Positions 32,751 through 40,454 of a stretch of DNA of 41,367 nt are shown one piece after another. The position numbers and the translations under genes are program-made. The stretch's first letter is position 1. The number at the start of each line of letters is the position of its first letter. The notes beneath the pieces were generated by a model. The model was not told where the DNA came from and ran no database searches. It saw only the letters and a program-made list of their open reading frames with translations. Origin of the DNA: Roseovarius marisflavi (GTDB lineage: Bacteria; Pseudomonadota; Alphaproteobacteria; Rhodobacterales; Rhodobacteraceae); assembly GCF_900142625.1 (NCBI RefSeq), contig NZ_FRBN01000028.1:1-41367 (forward strand), given 5' to 3'.

Positions 32751-34732
32751 TCCAGACCTCCGGTAAAGGACAGTAAACGGTTCATGCGCCGGTCCTGACG
32801 CACCAGCTCGCGCCGGGCGCGGGCGTGGGCTTTTTCGGCGCGTTTCTGAGCCAGATCAAAAAGCTTAAGCCGGGCGCTCCACCCGAGCACGGGAATCCGC
32901 GCCAGCAGCCGCATGACCGGCGCGTGAATGACTTTCAGAATCGGATCTTCAAGCGACAGGATCACCGAAACCGACCCAGGCTCGCCGCGCCGCCCGGCGC
33001 GGCCTGCAAGCTGGCGGTCGATACGGCTCGCGTCATGGCGTTCGGTCAAGATCACATGCAGGCCCCCGGCCTCGCCGACGCCCTTGCCCAAGACGATATC
33101 GACTCCGCGCCCTGCCATATTGGTCGCCACGGTGATTTGCCCCGCCTGGCCCGCCTCCGCGACCACCTCGGCGCTTTCGTAATCGTTCTCAGCATTCAAA
33201 ACCCGGTGTGGCAAACCATGCGCCTCCAGCACCTCGGAAACGATCAGCGAAGTCTCGACCGAGCGGGTCCCGATAAGCACCGCCCTGCCCTTTTCGGTCT
33301 CGCGTGCGGCGATGCCCGCCACCTTCTGCCATTTGGTCGCCGCACGGGAATAGACCCGCGGCATCCTGTAGCGCAGTTTCGAACGGCGATGCGGCGGGAT
33401 ACGTCGCGTGATCAGCCCGTAGACGCTGCGCATTTCGCCGGAAACCTCGCGCACTGTACCGGACATGCCCGCCAGTTTCACATAGCGCCGGAACAGGCGC
33501 TGATAGCTCATCCGAGCCATCGCCAGGTTCTGTCCCGTCACCTCGACCTCTTCCTTGGCCTCGACAAGCTGGTGTAGCCCGTCCGACCAGCTTCGGTCCG
33601 GCTGCAGACGACCGGTATATTCATCGACAATCTGAACCTTCTCCTCGCGCACCAGATACTGATCACCGGAACGAAAGATATGCAGGACAGACAGAGCCTG
33701 GGTGATCACCTCCTCGCGCCGGATCGCGCTTTTCCAGATTCCGTCCTCCTCCGCGACGATCCTGGCGATATGCGCTTTGCCCGCCTCGGTCAGATTGATC
33801 CTGCGTTCATCGCGAATGAGCTTGTAGTCGCGCCCGTCCTGCAACTGTCGCGCAACCTTGAGCGCGCGGTTGGCCCAGGCGGCCTCTTCCTCGGGATCAG
33901 TCTGGTGTGAAATGATCAGCGGCGTGCGCGCTTCGTCGACCAATACACTATCGGCCTCGTCAACAATGGCGAAATGCAGGCCACGCATAACCGGCTGGTT
34001 CTGCGCGTCCTGCGCCGCTGTCACCCGCCGCAGACGCTGACGCAACCCGCGCGGGCCCTCGGGACCGAAATGCATGCGGTCGCGCAGATAGTCAAAGGCC
34101 ATCTCGGTATTCGACCCATAGGTGATCTCGGCGCGATAGGCCTCGCGACGTTCAGGAGGCTTCATGTCCTCAAGGATCACCGATGTCTGCAAGCCCAGAC
34201 GCCTGTTGACCGGGGCCAGAGTATCGGCGTCCCGCTCAGCCAGGTAATTGTTGACGGTAATGACATGCACTGGCAGCCCGGCCATCGCGGCGGTGGCCGC
34301 GGCCAAGCCCGCAGTGATGGTCTTGCCCTCACCGGTATCCATTTCGATCAGCCGACCGCGCAGCATCGCCAGCGCCCCAAGGATCTGTTCCCTGTATTGC
34401 CTCATCCCCAGCTCGCGAAACGAGGTCTCGCGGGTGAGTGCAAGACCGGCGACAATAGTACTGCCCGTGAGACCCTGCCGCCGGATTTGTGTTCGCAACT
34501 TCAGGATTTCCACGTCGAAGGCGTCATCGTCCAGCCGCGCCAGCCGCCGCGAGACCCGCCCCACGCGCCACAGCGTCACCTGATCCGAAAACGGCGCGAC
34601 CAGCCGTCCCGTCAGCCGCGCGATGGCGGCAACCGCCGTCTGACCGGCCTCGTCGAGCCAGCCGGGATCGTCATCTACCCGTTCGGGATAATACCGGACG
34701 GGTGGCGCGCTGATCAGATAGGTTACGCTCAT
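32747..34732 (-). CDS. SecA-like translocase ATPase, shortened paralogue
   Basis: A 661-residue relative of SecA, the ATPase that pushes proteins through the SecYEG channel. Walker A is MDTGEGKT (131-138) and Walker B DEADSVLVDEARTPLIIS (258-275). The preprotein-crosslinking region is recognisable (VQIVDEYTGRLQPDRSWSDG, then LHQLVEAKE, about 366-394). The second motor domain has GMSGT (422-426), NMAGRGVDIVLG (538-549) and QLAGRAGRRGEPG (574-586). All ATPase motifs look intact. Housekeeping SecA is about 850-900 residues; here only ~65 residues follow the motor, so most of the helical scaffold/wing region and the cysteine-rich zinc tail that binds SecB and lipid are missing. The remaining tail is very basic. 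Flanked by sapC-like and adaptor genes, it is most likely a dedicated motor for the cluster's giant protein and not the essential SecA. Confidence 0.93.
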   Translation of the reverse strand: MSVTYLISAPPVRYYPERVDDDPGWLDEAGQTAVAAIARLTGRLVAPFSDQVTLWRVGRVSRRLARLDDDAFDVEILKLRTQIRRQGLTGSTIVAGLALTRETSFRELGMRQYREQILGALAMLRGRLIEMDTGEGKTITAGLAAATAAMAGLPVHVITVNNYLAERDADTLAPVNRRLGLQTSVILEDMKPPERREAYRAEITYGSNTEMAFDYLRDRMHFGPEGPRGLRQRLRRVTAAQDAQNQPVMRGLHFAIVDEADSVLVDEARTPLIISHQTDPEEEAAWANRALKVARQLQDGRDYKLIRDERRINLTEAGKAHIARIVAEEDGIWKSAIRREEVITQALSVLHIFRSGDQYLVREEKVQIVDEYTGRLQPDRSWSDGLHQLVEAKEEVEVTGQNLAMARMSYQRLFRRYVKLAGMSGTVREVSGEMRSVYGLITRRIPPHRRSKLRYRMPRVYSRAATKWQKVAGIAARETEKGRAVLIGTRSVETSLIVSEVLEAHGLPHRVLNAENDYESAEVVAEAGQAGQITVATNMAGRGVDIVLGKGVGEAGGLHVILTERHDASRIDRQLAGRAGRRGEPGSVSVILSLEDPILKVIHAPVMRLLARIPVLGWSARLKLFDLAQKRAEKAHARARRELVRQDRRMNRLLSFTGGLE

Positions 34733-34746
34733 CGCCTCATCCGGGA

Positions 34747-35550
34747 TCAGGCCTCCTCGGCCTCGGACGCGGCGCTATCGGACGCGTCATCAGCATCAGG
34801 GGTAGCATCATCTGCAGGAACCGCGGAGCCGTCTCCCATACGCTGGATCATGGTCTGAAAATGACGCATCGAAAACAGGTGCAGATAGGCGCATTCCAGT
34901 TCGTCGGTGTCGAACATCCGCCGCAGGTCTTCGTCCGACAACGCCTTCAGCGCGTCACGGTCAATGGCCTGGAAACCCGAAAGTGATCGGCGCGCGCCAT
35001 CGGGCATGTTGAACTGGGCCTGCATCGGCTTGAGCAGCTTGAGATTCTTCAGTCGCTCGCAAAAGGCCTCGGTGCGGCGGAACTGGCCCTGATACTCCTG
35101 CAGGAAGCGCAGGATATTCTGCAGGTAAACCGTCTGAGCGCCATCGCTGTCGAACAGCCTTTCGCCCCGGCCCTCCCGGTTGCAGCCGTCAAAGCTTTCG
35201 TCGATGTTCAGGATAAAGTTCTTGCCATCCTTGTCGGTGGAAAAGACGAACGGATAGCGCCGCACGAAGGCGGGGATATACGTGCCTTTCTTCCAGCCGC
35301 CACCCTCCTCTAGAAAGAGGTTCTCATTCTCGCTCACGCCAAGGATCACGGCCGGCATCACTTTGTCTTCCGTACCGGCGAACACCACCGGGTAATGCGC
35401 GGCAGCTGCGGTGAATTCGATGGCCGTTAGCGGGACCGAATTCACCTTTCTGGTAAACTCGTAGCTCTGACCGGTGCGAACACTAATATCTCCATGTTCC
35501 TTCGCGGTGACCATCTTGGCGTTTTCGTAGAAGAGAAGTTGCGTAGCCAT
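34747..35550 (-). CDS. SapC-family protein
   Basis: A 267-residue soluble protein without signal peptide or membrane segment. It matches the SapC family, named after a gene next to S-layer protein genes in Campylobacter and also found near surface-protein genes in alphaproteobacteria. Typical features are the hydrophobic HYPVVFAG segment, the acidic-aromatic run LGVSENENLFLEE, the RRYPFVF motif with a following NIDES, and the middle helices around LKLLKPMQAQF. The last ~35 residues are an acidic, Ala/Asp/Glu-rich tail that may be flexible. The ribosome site AAGGA lies about nine bases before the ATG. It ends 14 bp before the SecA-like gene. The biochemical role of SapC is unknown; the context suggests a cytoplasmic factor, perhaps a chaperone or docking protein, for export of the giant protein. 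Confidence 0.88.
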   Translation of the reverse strand: MATQLLFYENAKMVTAKEHGDISVRTGQSYEFTRKVNSVPLTAIEFTAAAAHYPVVFAGTEDKVMPAVILGVSENENLFLEEGGGWKKGTYIPAFVRRYPFVFSTDKDGKNFILNIDESFDGCNREGRGERLFDSDGAQTVYLQNILRFLQEYQGQFRRTEAFCERLKNLKLLKPMQAQFNMPDGARRSLSGFQAIDRDALKALSDEDLRRMFDTDELECAYLHLFSMRHFQTMIQRMGDGSAVPADDATPDADDASDSAASEAEEA

Positions 35551-35583
35551 TTCGATTTATCCTTTTCTTGGTTTCCTAAATTC

Positions 35584-37752
35584 TCAGACCCTTTGATCCT
35601 TGGTTACGAAATACTTGAGGAATACGCGTGTCCCCGCGCGCCAGAGCCTGTCGGCAAGAGGCGCATCCTCATGCGCGAAACGTACGAAGACGCGCGCGCC
35701 ATAAACCGGGATCTCAACCAGATCATCCAGCCTGAGATCCATCTGATAGGTCGGCTCGAATGTCTGCAGCCGCTGGCGCGGCGCCGAGGGGTCAAGCACG
35801 GCGCGCCCGCCCCCGTCAGTGGCCAGCGCAAGTGATGGCAACGTTCTTGACAGTCCGGGCGCGGCGCGAATAACCGTAACCGGATGAGTGATATCGGGAT
35901 CGTAGGCAAAGCGCACTTCCAGCCCACGGGTCTGGCTCCGCACCAGATCCGATTGCGCCTCGGAGACAGCAACCCGCACGACCGGATCTTTGAAACCGGC
36001 CACAACGGCCAGCAGATCGCCCCTGCGGACAAAACGGCCTTCCAGATCTTCGCCAAGGGGCAGGATCACTCGCCCGCCCTGCCCTGCCACAACGGTCTGC
36101 CCGGCGATGCGGGCCTCGGTCAGGGCCAGGTCCGCCTCGGCGGCTGCGCGTTCCTCCTGCATGATCTGCACGGCGATCTGATCACCTGCAAGCTCGGTAA
36201 TCAGGCGGCGGTCGATTTCGACAATGCGTGATTTCAGCACGTCGCGACGCGCCATAATCAGCGGGTCCTCGATCCGCAGGAGCGGCGTACCGACGGCCAC
36301 GGTCTCACCGGGGGTCACGTAAACTTCGCCTATCATGCCATCCCAGGTGGCGTTGGCATACGCCTCAGGGGGCGGGATAATGATGCCCTCCGATAAGGTG
36401 GCATGGGGCACGGGCACCGCCATCAGGACAGCCACCAGTGCTGCAACCGTTCCGCCGGTCACCGCAAAGGCCCGGCCCCTGTGACGCCGGATCATCGGCG
36501 AGGTGAAAAGCCACCACACACCCTTGAGGATCGGCCAGCCCAGCATCAGGAACATCGCCCACACCGCCAGTATAGCCCCGATCACAAAGAACCGCGTCGC
36601 CACCAGGCCGATAATCGCCAGCATTATAAAGAGCCGGTAGATATAGGCGGCAACCGCATAGCCCACGAACCAGGCGGGTTCGTTCGGTGCCGTCACCGGG
36701 TTTTCCGCCCAGCTCATGCCAAACGCATAACGCTGCACGAGATAACCGAGATATTTGTTCGCCCGCTGACCCAGATTGGGAATCTCGACCAGATCGCACA
36801 GCACATAATAGCCGTCGAAGCGCAGCAGCGGATTGCCGTTGAACAGTAGCGTTGAAACCCCGCTGATCAGCATCACGTTGAAGGCAAAGGCCCGCAGGAT
36901 CCCTTCTTCCGCCCCAACCCAGATCATCATCGCCAAGGCCGCCATCAGGATCTCGACCAGAATGCCCGCAGCGCCGACAAGGGCACGTTTCCACTTGCTC
37001 GAAAAAGCGATGCTGTCTGAGGCATCGACATAAGGCACCGGCATGAAAACAAGGAACATGATCCCGATCTCATGCACCGTCCCGCCCCATCGCTTGATGA
37101 AATAGGCATGCCCCAGCTCGTGAAATGCCTTCACGAAAGGATAGGCGATCAACAACAGAACCAGGTTGTCGGCGGTCAGCGTGCGGTCCAGCAAGTTTTC
37201 CGTCAGCGGCCCCCAGTTCACCGCCGCAAGCGAAATGCCATAGACCACAGTCGCGATATACAACACCACGCCGAACAAAGACAGAAACGGACGCACCAGC
37301 GCAATCGTCGCATTCAGGAAGTCATCGGGATCGAATACCGGCAATCTGAGCGCCAGCGGGTTCATCACCGACTTAACCAGCTTTTGCCGGGCCGAACGCC
37401 GCCCCCGATCCGACAGCTCCAGGATGTCCGGCGGCACATCGCCTGAAAGCACATCCGCCGAATAGAGCTGCCCCACCAGACGCACGATTTCGTCTTGAGT
37501 GACCGCGTCGACTTCAAGAACTCTGACCGCATCCTGCCATATCTCGTCCAGCGTGCGCTTCCCGTCCATCATCGCAATCAGGCGGTAGGCCTCGGGCGTG
37601 AACCGATGGAATCGCCCCGATGTCCTGTCCTGAAGGACAAACCACAGATCACCACGATAGATATGACGGTGAATCCTCACGTGCGCCCGCAGGCGCGGCC
37701 TGAACTTTGCAACCCGATACCATGAGGCGCTGGACCAGCTGCGCGTCTTCAT
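35584..37752 (-). CDS. PqqD-like / M50 metalloprotease / HlyD-like adaptor fusion
   Basis: I place the start at the ATG at 37752 (722 codons) because it overlaps the upstream stop as ATGA; an in-frame ATG three codons earlier (37761) is possible. Residues ~12-105 resemble the PqqD-like peptide-binding fold (FVLQDRTSGRFHRFTPEAYR, then a helical part). A multi-pass membrane region follows with the zinc motif AFHELGHAYF (HELGH at 211-215). The second conserved site of site-2-type proteases is NPLLRFDGYY (307-316), and PYVDASDS lies between. All expected zinc ligands are present. After further membrane helices and an anchor (AALVAVLMAVPVPHATL) the last ~260 residues form a periplasmic lipoyl/HlyD-like adaptor (WDGMIGEVYVTPGETVAVGT). 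It may bind, cut or transport a leader-bearing substrate. Whether the protease is active is unknown. Confidence 0.9.
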   Translation of the reverse strand: MKTRSWSSASWYRVAKFRPRLRAHVRIHRHIYRGDLWFVLQDRTSGRFHRFTPEAYRLIAMMDGKRTLDEIWQDAVRVLEVDAVTQDEIVRLVGQLYSADVLSGDVPPDILELSDRGRRSARQKLVKSVMNPLALRLPVFDPDDFLNATIALVRPFLSLFGVVLYIATVVYGISLAAVNWGPLTENLLDRTLTADNLVLLLIAYPFVKAFHELGHAYFIKRWGGTVHEIGIMFLVFMPVPYVDASDSIAFSSKWKRALVGAAGILVEILMAALAMMIWVGAEEGILRAFAFNVMLISGVSTLLFNGNPLLRFDGYYVLCDLVEIPNLGQRANKYLGYLVQRYAFGMSWAENPVTAPNEPAWFVGYAVAAYIYRLFIMLAIIGLVATRFFVIGAILAVWAMFLMLGWPILKGVWWLFTSPMIRRHRGRAFAVTGGTVAALVAVLMAVPVPHATLSEGIIIPPPEAYANATWDGMIGEVYVTPGETVAVGTPLLRIEDPLIMARRDVLKSRIVEIDRRLITELAGDQIAVQIMQEERAAAEADLALTEARIAGQTVVAGQGGRVILPLGEDLEGRFVRRGDLLAVVAGFKDPVVRVAVSEAQSDLVRSQTRGLEVRFAYDPDITHPVTVIRAAPGLSRTLPSLALATDGGGRAVLDPSAPRQRLQTFEPTYQMDLRLDDLVEIPVYGARVFVRFAHEDAPLADRLWRAGTRVFLKYFVTKDQRV

Positions 37753-39617
37753 GGCAGCCACCGCCAGAGGGCCAGGCGAAACCAGTCGACCAGATCATGG
37801 CTCATAACCCAGGCCAAGCGGCGTCTGTCTATATCAGTGCGCGAGACGCCCTCCATTCCCGGACGCACCAGACCGGTATCCCCGAGGAGTTCCGCCTCGA
37901 CCCGGAAATAATTTCGCCCCTCACCCTGCTGCGCCAGTGGCGTTATCCGGGTGACGCGATAGTATAGCGCCGCTTCAGGGAAGGCAGACAGACGCAACGC
38001 CCCCTCCTGTCCCGGGGAAATCTCGTCGATGTCACGCTCATGAATTTCCAGGGCAACACGGAACCTATCCAGCGGCGCGATACGGAACAGCGTCTGCCCG
38101 CGCTCTATTGAGCCACCGACCTGTTGCGAAAGGTCGCCTTCCACCACATACCCCGCGAACGGGGCGCGGATGCGAGTTCGCTCCAGCTGTTCCGCGATCA
38201 GCTTCAGCTGAGCATCGGTCTGGTCCAGCTGGGCACGGATGATATTGGCCTGGGCCATCTCCCGTTCGGCGATCGCCCGATCCAGTTCACGCGAACGCTG
38301 CGCCCGCGATGTCGCCAGACGCAGCTGTTCAAGGTTCAGATCCTTCTCGTCGAGCACCGCCATGATCTGACCGGCCTCTACACGGTCACCTGCCCGGGCC
38401 GATTGTGCGGCGAGATAACCATTGAACGGCGCGATGACACTACGCTGTACCTCACCCTCGACCCGCGCTGGCGCCGTGATCTCATAATCTGAGGACGTGT
38501 ACCACAGACCCGCCGCCCCACATACAACTGCCAGTGTTGCCAGCTTTGCCCCGAAATGGCGTGGTCCGATCAGCGCCGCCAGAACCCAGCGCAGGCTCGA
38601 CAGGATCTTGACCGGCAGCCAGCGGTTATCCTTGCGCCGGTCCTCCAGTATGGGCCCTGCGATGGCCGCCACCGCATCTGCCACTTCCACATCGACCGGC
38701 TGAAACGGTGCATCGGCGCGCCGCTCGAATGTCAGCGCCCCGGTGATCTCGTCCCCCGCCATCAGCGGCACTGTCAGGACCGAGGCCACCCCGTGCGAGC
38801 TTGCCAGTTCCGAGGAGGCGCGGGTAACGCGGAACTCCCAGCCCTCGGGCATCGGCCACAGGATTACCGCTTCCTGGTCCACGGCTTCATCCATGGCCAG
38901 CCCCACCTCGCGGATCAGGCTTGCCCGGCGCCCGAAACTGGCCGCCGAGGACACCGCCCGCACCTTGATCCTCTTGCCCTTGCGCAGGCCGAGACTGACG
39001 GTTTCGCAATCCATGCGCCGCGCCAGATCGGTCACGAGGGCCGCGGCGGCATCCGAAAGTCGGTCATGTTCCAGCAGTGTCGCCAGCATGTCGAAAGCGA
39101 CCGTTACGCGCTCGCGCAACTCGCCATCCTTGGCCTCCTGCTCGCGCCGAACCAGAAGCTCGATCCAGGACGCCCCCCACTGCAAACGTCGAAATAGTGC
39201 CGCCGTGGGGGCCGCACTTGCCGGAACGCTGATTGCCAACGCCCCGAACAAACCATCGAAAATGATCAGCGGATATGCTAGGACCCGCCGGTCGGTCCCC
39301 TCGCCGAACACCACGCTCTGCCGGGATTTCAGCGCCTGGTCTGCGGCCTCGTTCAGGTCGGTGGCGGCCTCGGTGCCAACAGGCCAGCGCGCAACCGGTT
39401 CGAAGGGCCCGGAATCCGGCACCTCACCGGTTACCAGCAGGCCGGTGGCCATGCCGTGTACTTGCCGGACCATCAGACCCAGCCAAGTTTCCAAATAGGC
39501 TTCGACGGTCTCGGATTGCTGAAACCGAACCCAAAGAGATTGATCAAGAATAGCATAAGACACCGCAGGTGCAGCTTCCATCGCGTCAGACGGCGCTTCG
39601 CTGCGGTCTTCAGCCAT
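37749..39617 (-). CDS. GAF-domain and HlyD-like adaptor fusion protein
   Basis: The start is set at the ATG at 39617 (622 codons, MAEDRSEAPSD...), because a strong GGGAGGG site (39623-39629) lies just before it; the open frame continues to 39773 but without a ribosome site. Residues ~30-155 and ~185-325 each have the GAF pattern; the second includes MDCETVSLGLRKGKRIKVRA, then GVASVLTVPLMAGDEITGAL and a closing helix. A single membrane helix follows (LATLAVVCGAAGLWY, about 359-373). The C-terminal ~245 residues are a periplasmic adaptor with lipoyl halves (SVIAPFNGYLAAQSARAGD; TRIRAPFAGYVVEGDLSQQV), a coiled coil rich in Gln, Arg and Glu, and a beta-barrel part. The predicted topology is sensor in the cytoplasm, adaptor in the periplasm. 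First gene of the operon. Confidence 0.88.
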   Translation of the reverse strand: MAEDRSEAPSDAMEAAPAVSYAILDQSLWVRFQQSETVEAYLETWLGLMVRQVHGMATGLLVTGEVPDSGPFEPVARWPVGTEAATDLNEAADQALKSRQSVVFGEGTDRRVLAYPLIIFDGLFGALAISVPASAAPTAALFRRLQWGASWIELLVRREQEAKDGELRERVTVAFDMLATLLEHDRLSDAAAALVTDLARRMDCETVSLGLRKGKRIKVRAVSSAASFGRRASLIREVGLAMDEAVDQEAVILWPMPEGWEFRVTRASSELASSHGVASVLTVPLMAGDEITGALTFERRADAPFQPVDVEVADAVAAIAGPILEDRRKDNRWLPVKILSSLRWVLAALIGPRHFGAKLATLAVVCGAAGLWYTSSDYEITAPARVEGEVQRSVIAPFNGYLAAQSARAGDRVEAGQIMAVLDEKDLNLEQLRLATSRAQRSRELDRAIAEREMAQANIIRAQLDQTDAQLKLIAEQLERTRIRAPFAGYVVEGDLSQQVGGSIERGQTLFRIAPLDRFRVALEIHERDIDEISPGQEGALRLSAFPEAALYYRVTRITPLAQQGEGRNYFRVEAELLGDTGLVRPGMEGVSRTDIDRRRLAWVMSHDLVDWFRLALWRWLP

Positions 39618-39983
39618 GCATACCCTCCCAAATGGTTCAAGCACGCGAATTGATGCTGCATGCCATGTTTGCGGCGCACACAAAATCTCTACACAGAAAA
39701 TAAGGCGCTCGCCTAGGTCTCCACCGATGGTAGTCCTCAGGCGGCGTCCGCCGCAAGACTCTTTTTGAATCATGCTGTTGCATCCGGCAGTCGGCGCACG
39801 CGTCTGCGGACAACTTTTCGCAGTATCACACTTTCGAACACATCATATTGGGCTCTGCCATGCCGGGATCACAGGAGATGAACTCAGCCAGCGGCCGGTG
39901 TTCGAAATGGGTACGCAGAAATTCTGCGTGAAAGCACTTCGGTATGCTCAGTTCCAGCCTTCCCATCGGGGTTGCATGAGGGA
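39618..39983. promoter_or_regulatory. Upstream region of the operon
   Basis: No convincing gene is present. On the minus strand this is the leader of the cluster and should hold its main promoter, but I cannot pick a reliable -35/-10 pair. A GC hairpin (GCGGC 39741-39745 with GCCGC 39750-39754) is followed on the plus strand by CTTTTT (39761-39766) and could be a terminator for that strand or a structured leader. The ribosome site GGGAGGG is at 39623-39629. Confidence 0.35.
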
Positions 39984-40091
39984 TGAGCTACCCCCCGAAA
40001 TTCGGACACTGACGTAAGCTGCGATTTGTTGTCTGCTGATCTTCAATACGAAGGAGATCAGACATGTCGAAACGGAAGCAACATCACCCGG
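39984..40091 (+). mobile_element. IS3-family left end with start of orfA (truncated)
   Basis: TGAGCTACCCCCCGAAATTC at 39984 resembles the terminal repeat of IS3-family elements. About 60 bases on, a ribosome site AAGGAG (40051-40056) precedes ATG at 40064, which opens MSKRKQHHP, the usual start of an IS3-type OrfA. The frame is cut after nine codons by the IS6 terminal repeat at 40092. The remainder of the element is absent from the window. Confidence 0.65.
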
Positions 40092-40454
40092 GGTGCTGCA
40101 AGACGAATTCGAACCAGTCTCCGAATGGACAGTGACACTGCCTCTTATTTTGCGCAGAGGCCGCGCCACTCGGCAAGAGCGGCGGCGCGGTTGAGTTTGA
40201 AATTGGGTCGAGTTGAGAGGCTGCGCTCCTGATTAAAGTGATTTTAGACGGAAGCGTGAACGGCGGCAAATTTCTGCAAACTTCGCATGCGCCTGAAACG
40301 CAACATCGCCCTCTCCAGTCGTCGGAAAGGGAGGTGCGAATTCTCCGCCCGATTGTTCAGCCAGCGGCCCGTTTCCTGCCTGTTTGCGGCGCCGATCTCT
40401 TTCAGCGCGGCACCGTAGGACCGCAGTCGGTCCGTGACGACAACCTCCGGCCGA
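40092..40454 (-). pseudogene. IS6-family transposase remnant (right), with internal stop
   Basis: The C-terminal ~100 codons of an IS6-family transposase are left. The segment VVVTDRLRSYGAALKEIG carries the second catalytic aspartate, and NNRAENSHLPFRRLERAM the glutamate. The frame hits TAA at 40244-40246 exactly where relatives have the cysteine of VCNHFNQ; beyond it the sequence continues in the same frame as NHFNQERSLSTRPNFKLNRA and ends in AALAEWRGLCAK. The terminal repeat is GGTGCTGCAAGA at 40092-40103. The 5' part was lost where the intact IS begins at 40455. Confidence 0.85.

Noticed and set aside
31938..39617. Classic type I secretion operon (hlyB/hlyD/tolC)
   Set aside because: Three HlyD-like adaptors are present but no ABC transporter ATPase and no TolC-like outer-membrane protein; the ATP-binding protein is clearly SecA-like.
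39618..39773. N-terminal extension of the GAF/adaptor protein to the ATG at 39773
   Set aside because: There is no ribosome site there, the extra 52 residues look non-homologous, and the ATG at 39617 has a strong GGGAGGG site.
39772..40017. Possible small plus-strand gene of 81 codons
   Set aside because: It runs across the IS3 terminal repeat, has no clear ribosome site and resembles no family I know.
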